Below are positions 11,227 to 21,719 of a stretch of 64,000 nt of DNA, one piece after another. The translations under genes and the position numbers were made by a program. The notes beneath the pieces are model-generated. The model saw only the letters and a program-made list of their open reading frames with translations. It had not been told where the DNA came from and searched no databases. Origin of the DNA: Dipteronia dyeriana (taxonomy: Eukaryota > Streptophyta > Magnoliopsida > Sapindales > Sapindaceae); contig CM065298.1 in assembly GCA_032871835.1 (NCBI GenBank), positions 80,194,154 through 80,258,153 on the forward strand, read 5' to 3'. The first letter of the stretch is position 1, and the number at the start of each line of letters is the position of its first letter.

Positions 11227-11724
11227 GTCTTGATTCCATGCAACGTTAGGGCCAACATTGGCTGGTGGTGACCGTCGACCTTATTATCAGGAAGATTGAG
11301 ATACTTGACCCCTGGAGGCAGAAAGTCCCTCATTATATCAGGAAGCAGCAGGTTCGGCCATTACGGTGGTTTTTACAGTCCATATTGAATGACGCGGGGT
11401 TCCACATTGCACGATGAGGTTGTCATCGGCCGTTCCCTAAGGAAAATAAACCCTTCTCGGTCAGCGTGGTGCCTACTTCTACAGTCCCCTAACAAAAAAA
11501 TCGTAAAACATTCTATTTCATTCACGTGCTTAGATATTATTTAGGAGCGATTTGTAACAGTTTTTAATGTGTCCAATTGCAGAGGTAACCGTGGTCCTCA
11601 TACTTTGAGGCTTATCGAGTACTTACTGGCGGGTCGAAGCCCTTTTGATTGGTCAGAGGACGACATGGGGATCATTCTGGAGAAAATGGCTGTAGAGATT
11701 TTTTGTAACTTCAGGCCCGCTTAG
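11227..11724 (+). pseudogene. C48 (Ulp1) peptidase core, catalytic His and Cys lost
   Basis: Exon 11227 onward reads VLIPCNVRAN, then the segment where family members have His-Trp, then (one base out of frame) VTVDLIIRKIEILDPW, matching the Ulp1 pattern of ...HW...VDL...I..LDP. The codon at the expected His is GGC (11260-11262). After an intron ending at 11582 the next exon reads GNRGPHTLRLIEYLLAGRS where C48 peptidases have D-C-G before the conserved helix; the expected Cys codon at 11590-11592 is CGT (Arg). The Asp of LDP is kept. So a two-residue loss plus a frameshift makes an active peptidase unlikely. The stop TAG is at 11722-11724. Confidence 0.7.
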
Positions 11725-11905
11725 TGATTGGTTGTATATTACCATTTTTTATGTACAAAGACATGTAATTCATTCATTAATATTAATTCATTCATTATTC
11801 ATTCATTAATATTAATTCATTCATTAATAAGTAATTATTGCAATTCCAAATTATTAAAATCTGACACAATTCCAAATGTTTACAATGTGATCAAACCTTT
11901 GTCAT
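11725..11905. other. Convergent 3' intergenic of the two MULE genes
   Basis: AT-rich, with repeated ATTCATTCATTA phrases at 11768-11828. It separates the 3' ends of the two convergent MULE genes and probably serves both for 3' end formation. Confidence 0.5.
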
Positions 11906-14658
11906 TCATTCCCTAATAGAGTCAATGTTAGGGCACGTCTGTTTGTTGTGTCCAATTGAATGGCAGATGCTACACTTGCGGCGGTATTCATCGAGAACAC
12001 CCCTGCTTGGAACTTCATTAATCATTGGTGGATTAGAACATCTCCTGAAATTATGCCCTGGTTGTCCACATCTTCTACAGGATTGTGTAGTTGTCCTCTT
12101 CGAAGACGAGACATGGCGACCCTCCCTCGGGCGTCCTGCTTGTCTCCTGGAGTTTGGATTCAAAATCACCCTCTGAGCGATGTCAGATGGCACAACCCAA
12201 GTGGAAGGATCTCCCACCAGTATAATGGGAACAGAGTACGCGTCAATAAGTGTCTGTCTCTTGTAGTAGTCCGAACACAAAGTTGTCAAGTCCAAGTTTC
12301 GCTCCCTGTAAAAAACATTGAAAACGGCTTGAAAGTAATGTACTGTGCCGCCGCAAGAGCGTGAGAACATGGAAAATGATCCATTTGGAATTTGTTGCAA
12401 GTATAAGTCTTCCGGGCTAAGTCAACAGTCCACTGTTTTCCAGACCGCTTGACAGAGAAAATATTCTAGTCTACTGGATTTACGGTAAAAAAACCACACT
12501 TCTCCATACGTTTTAAGAGCACAAGATGTGCTGCATCAGTCAATTGATGATGCATGGTTTGTGTAGCTCTATAGCGATTGTGAAACCATCGTTGTAACAT
12601 ATTCCTAATGAACTCAGCCAGAGTCATCATAGGCAGTTGTCGTGAAATTTGAGGCATGAGTTTATGCATTCTGCAGCATTTGTTGTCATCACCTTGTACC
12701 TTCTTTTCGGGCAGTGTACACGGGACCACTTGTGTGGACTGACATCAATTACATAATCATATGCATTTTGGTGCAAGTTTCTTAACTCTTCCATATGCCG
12801 GTTATATTCAAACTCGGTGTATGCGCGGGCTGCTTTGTCTATTATTATGGCAACATCCATCCTATGAAATCGCTTCTTAATATTTTCAGCAAAGTGTCAG
12901 CAACATATGGTATGGGTGGCATAAGGGAACACTTTAGAAATTCCTACTTCAATGCTTGCATACTTATCGGAAATGAAAACCAGCTCATCAATATGACCTA
13001 GGGCACCCTTCAAGCAATCCAAAAACCATTCCCATGAAATGTTGTTTTATGAGTGGCCGTACCCAAAAGCAATTGGACACACCTGTTCGTTCCCATATTG
13101 TGTTGTTGCAACAAACATTGTACCCCGAAATCGTCCCTTCAAATGGGTACCATCAACGGTAATTACTGGACGCATACAAGTCTGGAATCCTCTAAGTGAG
13201 CACCAATCGACATGAGAAAGTATAGAAATTTACCACCTTCGTCACACTGTAAGTCAGTGATTGTGCCGAGATTTTTTTGTTCCAAAACGTAATCAAATGA
13301 TGGAAGCAGTTGGAAGGTTTCCTCATGCGTTCCATATGTTAGTGACAACGCATAATCGAGGGCGGCGTGTGCCTTACTGTACATGATTTGGATTCTATAC
13401 ATTGATTTCATTTCGGCGATTATGTCTTTCAGACGCATTAGTCGACCATCTTGTTGTTGAAGTCTATGTACAATAACTTTTCCAATTATGACTGCACTAG
13501 CTTGTTGGTGGCAGCGGTGAATTTTCTCTAACGGACAAGTGTGTTTGTTGATAAAATTTCTTACTTGAAAGTATGTGCATTCATCTCTTCTCACCGCTCT
13601 TAACTTCCATGTACAATTTTCCATCAAACAAACTAGATGTAATGTTGTCTTATTGGGCCTTTTCACATTCCACTCGAAGTTCTGCCGCATTGCAAAATGG
13701 CCAACTAGTCTCTTCAGATCCTTATTCGTTGGAAAAAATTGCCTTTTATATATCATGCTTGTAGGTTCATCTTCAACCAAGTAGTTGCTTCCACCCATAC
13801 CAAACGAGTATGATTCTGCTCTTGGAATAACCCATGTTATGGCATTATCAGAATCATCTGGATTACATTAGCCCGGACCTCGAAGGTCGCAGCTATATCT
13901 GGTGCACTGGAACTAAATTTGTGTACATGTCTTACACGTCTTTCCATTTGGACAGGTTCTTCATCATCCTCATTGTTCTCTACATTTTCTACAGAATTGA
14001 AATTGCCCTCATTATCCACCTCATGAATCAGCCCAACATTCGGTGTTGTATTCTGTTAATTGTTGATGTCATTGTAAATCTCATTGTATTGGTGGTTGTA
14101 CTGTCTACCATTCATCTCAATTTGACAACCAAATACATCGTCGAATTGAGGTCTCAATATATTATCATGGGCGGCTACTTCCGGTGGGACAGTACATATG
14201 TTTTCCTGACCATCAATCCCACTTCTTTCTGTGAACAACTGATTGCTACAGCCTGACGATCGAAATTGTTGGGTGTTATCACGATGAGGGATATCTTCAC
14301 CAATGACACCTCCTGCTGGCATCTCGATTAGACTAACACATACTTGAGGGATCATCCTATCTTCCCATAGCATAAATTGAACATCATCATTGTTTCCTAT
14401 AAATGTACGACATGTAGTCCCAAAAACAATTGATATAGATTGTAGATCAGCACTGTATTTATTTTCATCAAACTTCACAATGGTTTGCACGATCGACACC
14501 AGTTCGTCGTAACTCAAACTCTTTGACACATACAAACCTTGGTTACCGGAACTTAAATACCTCTGATTTCCGTCAGGTAATTTCTCCCATCGACTGTTGT
14601 AAGATATGACTATTCTCACCCCATCCATTGTCCTGTCAAAATTATCATCAAAAACCAT
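11906..14658 (-). pseudogene. MURA-type MULE transposase, broken
   Basis: The minus-strand gene starts at ATG 14656-14658 and is readable in blocks. It has an N-terminal region (14658-14056) with WEKLPDG; a DNA-binding region (13798-13500) with TTLHLVCLMENCTWKLRA and NKHTCPL; the MULE transposase core with RPVITVDGTHLKGRFRG (about 13173-13120, first Asp), FISDKYASI (about 12980, second Asp) and the C-x2-H region near 12905; a SWIM-type zinc motif CNKFQMDHFPCSH (about 12400-12360); and two C-terminal CCHC knuckles (CRRCGQPGHNFRRC and CSICHSIGHNKQTC, about 12050-11930). Stops and frameshifts near 13050, 12900 and 12470 break it. MURA catalyses cut-and-paste transposition. It converges on the DUF1985/Ulp1 gene, with only about 180 bp between the two 3' ends. 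Confidence 0.85.
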
Positions 14659-14728
14659 TATTAAGAAAAAAATATTTAATATTAAATTTACAATTATAAA
14701 GGATTAAACAAAAATCAAAATTGTAAGC

Positions 14729-15131
14729 GATCGAGTTTTTTTTACTGATCGAGCTTTTTTTGTAGATGATCGAACTGTTTTTGTACATGGCCGAGCTGTT
14801 TTTATCCATGGTCGAGCCGTTTTTATACATGATCGAGTTTTTTTGAACAAGATCGTGCTTTTTTTGTTCAGGACCGAGCTCTATTTGTACATTATCGAGC
14901 TTTTTTTAATATGGCTCGAGCTTTTTATTTTCGGGATTGAGCTTTTTTTGTGAGGAATCGAGTTTTTTTTGTGAGGGATCGGGCTTTTTTGTGAGGGATC
15001 GGGCTTTTTTTTTTTAGGGATCGAGCTTTTTTGTGAGGGATCAAGTTTTTTTTGTAAGGGATTGAGCATTTATTTTTTGGATCGAGTGTTTTTTCAAATG
15101 TTTCGAGCTTTTTTAAAATGCTTTCCAGCTT
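14729..15131. repeat. Second 21-bp-period array, core TCGAGCTTTTTT
   Basis: About twenty copies with the same core, same period and same strand sense as 7159-7975. It lies just upstream (5') of the transposase ATG at 14658, so both MULE genes have an array on their 5' side. The copies are more diverged (TCGAACTG, CCGAGCTG, TCGGGC variants). Element 1 inserted about 150 bp outside it. Confidence 0.9.
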
Positions 15132-15273
15132 TTAAGCACAAGATTTTAAACCTTATTTGCACCACTTCAAATTAACTCGGCCAAATATATATACAAAAAA
15201 ATATGCATATATGTTCATTCATTATTTTTTAATAGCTTACAACTCCCAAACATAAACAAAAAAAAATTGAGAC

Positions 15274-15278
15274 AACAT
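15274..15278. repeat. Target site duplication AACAT (left, element 1)
   Basis: Identical pentamer at 26760-26764 directly after the right LTR. Confidence 0.9.
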
Positions 15279-15859
15279 TGTTGTATGTAAATTTTACAAA
15301 GCATACACGTCATTGACAGGAAGGAAAAAATAGCCAGGTGGACGCCCAGATATGCATTCGGGAAATATCCTATGAGGCATCATTAAAGAGAAGAAAAGCC
15401 CGAGTAAGCATATACTGAATAAAACCTACTCGGGATCAGCTAACAACACTCGGGACTGGTTAAATAACACTTCCACTCGGGCTCAAACGGTACTACTCGG
15501 GACTATCAGGTATTACTCTTACTCGGGAATAAATACGACCCGAGTAAGAACTTGGTGCTTATTTCATACGGATTGTCATTAAATACGTGACGATATCCAT
15601 CAGGAAGGAATCCCAAATGAAATAGAGAATTAAATTAGAAGAGTCCTCAATCAGGAAATAACTTGATTTCTTTATGAAGACTACATTCTTATAAGGAAAC
15701 AAGTCCAAATTGAACTGCATTACTAGGATCCCACTCGATTTCTATATGAGACTCCGAAACAGGAAAGAAGACAAATCAACCTCAAGCAAGTAACCGAATC
15801 ACAATTAAATACAAAGATCTTGTATTACTTGTACAAAGCAGATTAGGGTTCTATAAGCA

Positions 15860-15867
15860 TATAAATA
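15860..15867 (+). promoter_or_regulatory. LTR TATA box (element 1, 5' LTR)
   Basis: TATAAATA at offset 581 of the LTR, in the context CATATAAATAGACCC. It recurs at the same offset in the 3' LTR (26466-26473) and at equivalent positions in elements 0, 2 and 3. It is the probable start-site determinant for the genomic RNA. Confidence 0.7.
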
Positions 15868-16010
15868 GACCCAGAATCTAGCTAAAAAAAATATAGGCAA
15901 TATAGCACACATCAATCATAGTAAATACAGAGAGAAAAAAGAGAGATCGAGAGCTTGTAAAACATCTTATTCTCTTAGTGGATTTTGGCTTGGTTGATCT
16001 TTCAACCACC

Positions 16011-16046
16011 CGTGGATGTTTCTCCGGCCATCGGAGTTTTACCACG
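16011..16046 (+). promoter_or_regulatory. Conserved nested hairpin in the LTR (R/U5 region)
   Basis: Outer stem CGTGG (16011-16015) with CCACG (16042-16046), inner stem CTCCG (16022-16026) with CGGAG (16032-16036). It lies about 150 bp downstream of the TATA box, so it should be in the transcript. The stem is kept in all related LTRs, including the diverged solo LTR. Confidence 0.6.
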
Positions 16047-16155
16047 TAAAATTTGTCTTTGTTACTCTCTCTGCATCTCTTTCTCTTTGATTCAATAGCC
16101 GAAATCTAATCCTTGTTGGCTTTTTTGGCATAATCTAAAAATCGCCGTCAACAAT

Positions 16156-16173
16156 TGGCGCTAGAAGGAGGGG
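16156..16173 (+). other. Primer binding site of element 1
   Basis: TGGCGCTAGAAGGAGGGG begins two bases after the LTR end; TGG pairs with the CCA end of a tRNA. Element 2 has the same site at 30426. I could not assign the tRNA species with confidence. Confidence 0.75.
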
Positions 16174-16200
16174 TTGAACCTCCGAACTTGTTAAAAAGCA

Positions 16201-17410
16201 ATGGCAGGAAGCAGAAGTAGTTCTGGGAATGGCCAAAAATCACCAGGCGATTTCCATATTGACAATACGTCACAAGATCCTGCAGCAAACATGGAAAACC
16301 AGCCTGCGCGCCTGACAGGGATCCAGCAAGTTCCTCCTACCAGCAAAGATCTTACGATGAGTTTCCAAGAGGCCCTGCAACAATTGGTGACTGACGCAGC
16401 AAGGGAAGGGATCGATCTACTGGCCGCAGGAGCACATACTCCCAATCCTCCTCCAGCAAGGCTCCGTTCGATGGTTTTAGGGCCAAGAATAACTATGCCA
16501 GAAACCAGAAGGAACTCTTCCCCAATCAATCCAGCTGGACAGAAAACACTAGAAGAGGAAAATCACTAGAGGCTGGATCACAATCAAACAGTACGAACCA
16601 GACATCGTAAATACGATCAGCGTAGAGAACGGTCATCATCAGAAGACAGTGATCAACACCATCGTAAACGTCATCATGGAGTCACTCGAGGGTTCCGGCA
16701 TCAGAGTGAAGAATCTGAGGAAAGAATGACAGTTACCCAATAGTTCAACCGTCAAGGAAGCCCGGTGGGGGACAGAGATGTCACAATCCTGAGCCTAACT
16801 CGAGAAGTAGAGAAAAACAGGCGACAGATGGAGGCACTAGTCAGACGTTATGGCTGTAATGATCTATCCGACGATGACTCCGACAGTCCATTCACTTGGG
16901 AGATTTTGCGGACCCCTTTCCTAGAAAGATTCAGGATGCCGCATGTGGAGCAATTAAAAAAAGATACAAATCCAAAGGAGCACGTTAGACGCTATAAAAG
17001 TGCCATGGCTCAATATGCCCGTAGTGACCCCTTATTGTGTCTCAATTTTCCACAAACACTGGGGGACACAGGCTCAAGATGGTTCGGAAGACTACCCCCG
17101 GCAAGCATCGAAAATTTCAACGAGTTGAGCAGGAGCTTTTCAAGGCAATCCCTGAGCAACGTTCACAGAAAGAAGTCGGTGGCCTACCTCTCTCAAATAA
17201 AACAGAGGAAGGACGAGTCATTAAAAAAATACTTGGGCCAGTTCGGCCAAGCAGTATCAGAAATTGGCAGCGTTAATGATAAAGCAATTATTGCTGCCTT
17301 CACCGATAACTTGTAGAATGGACGACTATCCTTCGATTTGAGAAGAGCACGGCTAACAAGGTATGCCGACATGATGGATATGCAGGAGGATACGCTCTGG
17401 CCGAGGAAGA
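16201..17410 (+). pseudogene. Element 1 gag
   Basis: Starts at ATG 16201 (MAGSRSSSGNGQKSPGD), followed by a Pro/Ala-rich N-terminal part. TAG stops are at 16567-16569 and 16741-16743. The retrotransposon gag (capsid) domain is at about 16880-17310, with the block WFGRLPPASIENFNELSRSF, ending at the TAG of 17314-17316 that element 2 shares. The protein would form the particle that packages the genomic RNA. Beyond the shared stop, similarity continues (LTRYADMMDM). The zinc knuckle is at about 17700-17760. Confidence 0.85.
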
Positions 17411-17639
17411 GGAGTTAGCTACAGGAGGAAGCTATATGCATGGAGGAAAGCCCGAACAGAAGAATACCGAATCCAAGGGGTAGAATCAAAAGGAAAAACG
17501 GAAAGGGAACAACAAAGAGAAAAACAAGGATGGGGGTAATTGGCCCAACGCCGAATGGTCCACAGAGATATACCAAGGCAGACATACCAATTACACCATT
17601 TTTCGGAAGAAACAAGAAGAATTTCTAGCCATCTTGGAA

Positions 17640-18012
17640 GAAAAGAATATGGTGCAAGAACCGCGGCGACAATCACAGTTCGCCCGGAGAGATACAACCA
17701 AGTATTGCAGGTTTCTTAAAGAAACCGGGCATGAAACTTCAAAGTGTTTTCAGCTCAGAGATTACATAGAAACTCTTATTCGGGAAGGGCTCCTGCGGGA
17801 TGTAATCTTGAAAAAAGACGAGAGACCAGAAACCAAGAAAGTCAAGGTTGATCACAACCCTGGTCAAAACCAAAAAAACCAGCCCCGAAGCCAATCAATT
17901 AATACATACAATTTTCGGAGGACCTTCTACTGGGAGCAAATCTATCAGTATACAGAGATCCCAAGAGGTGGCCTGAATAGCAAATCTGTCAGTATACAGA
18001 GACAAGCATGAT
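17640..18012 (+). pseudogene. Element 1 gag C-terminal knuckle and deleted protease
   Basis: The ORF carries a knuckle-like motif CRFLKETGHETSKC; element 2 has His in place of the Leu, giving a C-x2-H-x4-H-x4-C pattern. Right after it the sequence jumps to the end of the protease region: about half a kilobase present in element 2 (roughly 32205-32738, with the aspartic protease core) is missing. At the scar a 23-bp phrase beginning GCAAATCT occurs twice, at 17936-17958 and 17980-18002, a 44-bp-period partial duplication absent from element 2. Confidence 0.75.
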
Positions 18013-18021
18013 GCTGAACAA

Positions 18022-19188
18022 GTGTGCACCATAATGCTGTCAAATCAGTGTAAAGAATCCTTGTCATTCGAACTGGATCCAAGGGAGGGCTCGAATGAAT
18101 ACAAAACAGAATTGGTTGAAGTGGTACTTGAAGAAGACAAACCGGACAAGAAAATCAAGATAGGGGCCAACTTGGATGAAAAAGTCAAGCAAGACTTAAC
18201 CAATCTGCTTAGAGAATACAAAGATGTATTCGCCTAGAGTCACGAAGATATGATCGGGATAGATGCCCGAGTAATATCCCACTACCTCGCAGTAAGCCCG
18301 AATGCAAAACCGGTGATACAAAAGAGAAGATCGTTTAATCCTGAAAGAAGTCAAGCAATCAAAAAAGAGGTGGAAAAGCTACTAGCAACTGGATCAATCA
18401 GAGAAGTCAGATACCCTCAGTGGGTTGCCAACATAGTCCTCGTCCAGAAGAAAAATGGACAATAGAGGATGTGCGTAGATTTCACGGATCTAAATAAGGC
18501 ATGTCCAAAGGATAGCTTCCCACTTCCAAGAATAGATCAGCTGGTAGATGCCACAGCAGGTCATGAATTACTCAGCTTCATGGACGCTTACTCAGGATAT
18601 AATCAGATCCGGATGAACAAAGTTGATGAAGAAAAAACAGCATTCACAATGGATCAGGGTTTATATTGCTACACAGTAATGCCCTTCGATTTAAAAAATG
18701 CAGGAGCTACGTACCAAAAGGTGGTCAACAAAATCTTCACTCGGCAAATAGAAAGAAACATGGAAGTGTACATTGATGATATGTTGACTAAAAGCGTCTC
18801 AGCAGATGAGCATGCCCACGACCTCCGAGAGACATTTGATGTTTTGAGAAGATACCAAATGAAATTAAACCCAAACAAATGTTTATTCGAAGTCCATTAT
18901 GGAAGATTCTTGGGTTTTCAAGTCCATCAGAGAGGAATCGAAGTTAATCCTGAGAAGATCCAGGCTTTGTAAGAAATGACTTCACCTAAAACATTGAAAG
19001 AGGTACAGCGCTTAACAGGGTGTTTAGCCTCCTTGGGAAGATTCATCTCAAGGGCTACAGACAGGTGCGCGCCTTTCGTCAAAATAATAAAAAAAGGGAA
19101 AGGCCGGGAGTGGAATAAAGAGTGTGAGCAGACATTCTTAAAAATAAAAGATTATTTAGGGCAAGCTCCCATCCTCTCGAAACCGTAA
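18022..19188 (+). pseudogene. Element 1 reverse transcriptase
   Basis: Contains the linker LTNLLREYKDVFA (stop TAG at 18235), the HLV-to-VQKKNGQ segment (TAG at 18463 where element 2 has Trp) and the RT core MCVDFTDLNKACPKDSFPLPR, then FMDAYSGYNQIRM, the polymerase motif VYIDDML (about 18766-18786) and the thumb region FLGFQVHQRGIEVNPEK. The two Asp of YIDD are intact. A TAA at 18970 and the shared TAA at 19186-19188 break the frame before RNase H. It would copy element RNA into cDNA. Confidence 0.9.
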
Positions 19189-19475
19189 AAAAGGGAAATA
19201 CTTCAGCTGTATCTGTCAATAACAGAGCTTGCAGCAAGTTCAGTCTTAGTCAGAACAGAAGATGGAGTGCAGAAACCAGTGTATTATACAAGCAAGACGC
19301 TCCTACCGGCCGAGACCAGGTACTCACAGGCAGAGAAGATAGCCTTAGCATTGGTTTCAGCAGCAAAAAAGTTGAGACCATACTTTCAGGCTCATACGAT
19401 CCAGGTTCTCACCAATTGCCCATTTTGGAAAATCTTATAAAAACCAGAGATATTAAGAAGACTTACTAAATGGGC
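19189..19475 (+). pseudogene. Element 1 Ty3/gypsy RNase H
   Basis: Reads VLQ-type sequence through ELAASSVLVR, KPVYYTSKTLLPAETRYSQ and LRPYFQAH-like blocks, as in element 2 at 33976-34263. This is the RNase H normally following RT in Ty3/gypsy. Similarity to element 2 stops at TGGGCA (19471-19476), where about 200 bp are missing. Confidence 0.75.
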
Positions 19476-19883
19476 ACCCTATAAGGAGATGATGTTGAAT
19501 GTGCCATGAGGTTTGATTTCAAAGCAACCAATAATCAAGCCAAATACGAGGCATTGTTAGCTGGACTCAGAGTCTGCATAGCTCTTGTGGCAGATGAAGT
19601 TGAGATATTCAGCGATTCACAGGTAGTTGTCAACCAGGTTATGGATGAATACCAGGCCAAAGATGAAGGAATGATTGCCTACCGTGACATTGCAAAACAG
19701 ATCCTCCAAAAATTTAAAGAATACAAAATCGCTCAGATCCCCAGAGAAGAAAATGAAAAGGCAGAAGCTTTATCTAAATTAGCGTCAGCAACAACCTCAA
19801 TCAGACCTAAAACCATTCCAGTCGCACACCTCCTTAAACCGAGTACAGCTGAACCTAAGCATTTGGAAATTTCAGAAATCTGA
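19476..19883 (+). pseudogene. Element 1 archaeal-type second RNase H, N-terminus deleted
   Basis: ORF from 19506: MRFDFKATNNQAKYEALLAG, EIFSDSQVVVNQV and PREENEKAEALSKLA, the hallmarks of the additional archaeal-like RNase H acquired by the Tat lineage. The N-terminal strand with the first catalytic Asp (LYVDGSS in element 2) is removed by the deletion at 19476-19485. It ends with TGA 19881-19883, shared with element 2. Confidence 0.8.
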
Positions 19884-19901
19884 ACACCGCAAGAAGGTAG
19901 G

Positions 19902-21138
19902 ATGGTCCAGCTGAGAAGGTTCCTGGAAGAAGACGTACTCCCGGAAGATACGGTATTAGCAAAGCGTGTCAGGTATCGATCGGCTAGGTATACCATGATC
20001 GGAGGAGAATTATACAGAAGGGGGTTTTCTCGAGCTCTCCAGAGATGTATACAAGAAGAAGATGCACATCGAATACTTCAAGAGATCCACGAAGGAGTTT
20101 GCGGGAACCACACTGGGGGTAGGAGTCTGGCGTATAAGATACTCAGGCAAGGCTATTATTGGCCTACACTTTTCTTAGATGCACAGCAATGGTCGAAAAG
20201 TTGCAACACCTGTCAAAGAATTGCCAACGATATCTGACAACCCCTAGAAAAGCTCAGAAATCTCACTGCCCCATGGCCATTCGCCATGTGGGGCCTAGAC
20301 CTGATCGGGCCAATGCTAGCTGGGACAGGGGGTGGAGCGAAGCACGCCATAGTAGATGTCGATTATTTCAAAAAATGGGCCGAAGCTGAAGCGCTGGTGT
20401 ATATCACGGAAGCCAACACCACAAATTTTGTAAAGAAAAACATACTTTATAGGTTTGGAGTTCCGGACACTATAATCACCGACAATGGCACTCAGTTTGA
20501 TAACCAAAAGTTCAGACAATTGTGCGAAAAGTATCATATTGCTAACTACTATACGACACCAGCTCATCCACAAACAAACGGGCAAGTAGAAGCAGTAAAA
20601 AAAATTATCAAGCACACCATTAAAGCAAAATTAGATGATAAAAAAGGAAGCTGGGTTGAAAAGCTTCTTGAAGTATTATGGGCATATCGGACGATAGCAA
20701 GGACTTAAACAGGAGAAACTCCGTTCACCCTAGCATTCGGAACAGAAGCGGTCATCCCCATAGAAACATCATATGCGTCCCCCCCGGGTCAGGCTATACG
20801 ATGAAGAACAAAATGTTGATACACTGCTACAAAGATTGGATGAGCTAGAAGAAAAAAGGGAAAAGTCCCGAATATGAAATACAACCTATCAACAAAGAGT
20901 GGCTCGCCACTACAACTCTCATGTTCGGATCAGGAAATTCCAGCTAGGAGACCTGGTGCTCAGGAAAGTGTCGTTGAACATAAAAAACAGAGCCGCAGGA
21001 TCCATCGCTGACAAATGGGAAGGTCCATACAAGATCGATGGGATAACTGGCCATGGAGCCTATTGGATTGCTCGACCCAATGGAGGGGTGTTACCCCGAC
21101 CATGCAATGCCCAATATCTGAAGATTTTCTATCCTTAA
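19902..21138 (+). pseudogene. Element 1 integrase
   Basis: N-terminal zinc domain (HEGVCGNHTGG...CNTCQR, about 20090-20220), then the DDE core: GLDLIGP (first Asp, about 20300), ITDNGTQF (second Asp, about 20480) and GQVEAV (Glu, about 20590). After a TAA at 20706 and a frameshift near 20785, the C-terminal part (20899-21138) reads GDLVLRKVSLN and KWEGPYKI, the usual C-terminal beta-domain. No chromodomain. The three catalytic residues are intact but the ORF is split. It inserts the cDNA into the genome. Confidence 0.9.
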
Positions 21139-21719
21139 AATATATATTTATATTGATATTGAATATTCTATTCTTTTATTGGTAGAATAAATATAAAATT
21201 GTAATTTAAATCTGTCGATTTTTTACAGTAATAAATAAAATTACTCGGAATTTTCGAAAGGATAGCATCTAGTTCGGGATTTCCAAAAAAAGGATATGAT
21301 AATAAGATCATATGGAAGCAGAGCATGATAATAAGAACATACAAATAGAATTCTTGGGACCATCAAATCCCGAATGGGCGGAGAAGCTCGTAGGAGCATG
21401 CCAGTCGAGCAAGGTCAAAATAACCTTAGCAAAAAGGCAAACCCGATGCACCAGACTTTGGAAAAATGCTCGGGACGTTATCGGGAGAAATTCTGGTGAA
21501 ATTCGTAGCTGTGTTGAAGCAACTTTTTTTTTTTAAAAAGAAGAGCTTAACAATTCGGCAAAAACCTTGCGCATAAAAACTAGGGAGACGTCATTGGTAT
21601 TGCGTAAGGACTCGAACGTATGATCATGGTGAGCCTTGATGTAACATTCGGGTAGCAACCGGGTATGAAACACAAGTGAAAAACTTGTCTCAAAATGACT
21701 CGGTTAATAATAAAGAAGC
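21139..21719 (+). other. Element 1 region between pol and tandem array
   Basis: Non-coding in both elements 1 and 2 (36109-36705 there); includes a poly-T tract at 21523-21533. Conserved between the copies but with no shared ORF. Confidence 0.6.

Larger units (their letters stand above)
8031..11724 (+). pseudogene. MULE-encoded DUF1985/Ulp1-like gene, multi-exon, broken
   Basis: A gene of several exons reading left to right: DUF1985 exon (8031-8779), an exon at about 8864-9004, an acidic/Arg-rich exon (about 9098-9488), a short exon at 9568, a Pro-rich low-complexity segment (about 9900-10350), then conserved blocks of the C48 peptidase region (about 10640-10720, 10799-10863, 10999-11151, 11227-11500, 11583-11724). 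Splice sites are visible, e.g. donor GTAAGA at 8780, donor GTAAGT at 9489 and acceptors ending TTTAG, TTCAG and TGCAG. In-frame stops (TGA at about 8948, where Trp is expected) and a frameshift near 11264 show that it no longer encodes the full protein. Such proteins are thought to act on SUMO or ubiquitin-like conjugates or, for the DUF1985 part, in transposon regulation. Confidence 0.75.
15279..16153 (+). repeat. 5' LTR of element 1
   Basis: 875 bp, TGTTGTATG...GTCAACA. Contains repeated (T)ACTCGG phrases in the first 300 bp, a TATAAATA box at 15860-15867 and the nested hairpin at 16011-16046. Confidence 0.95.
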
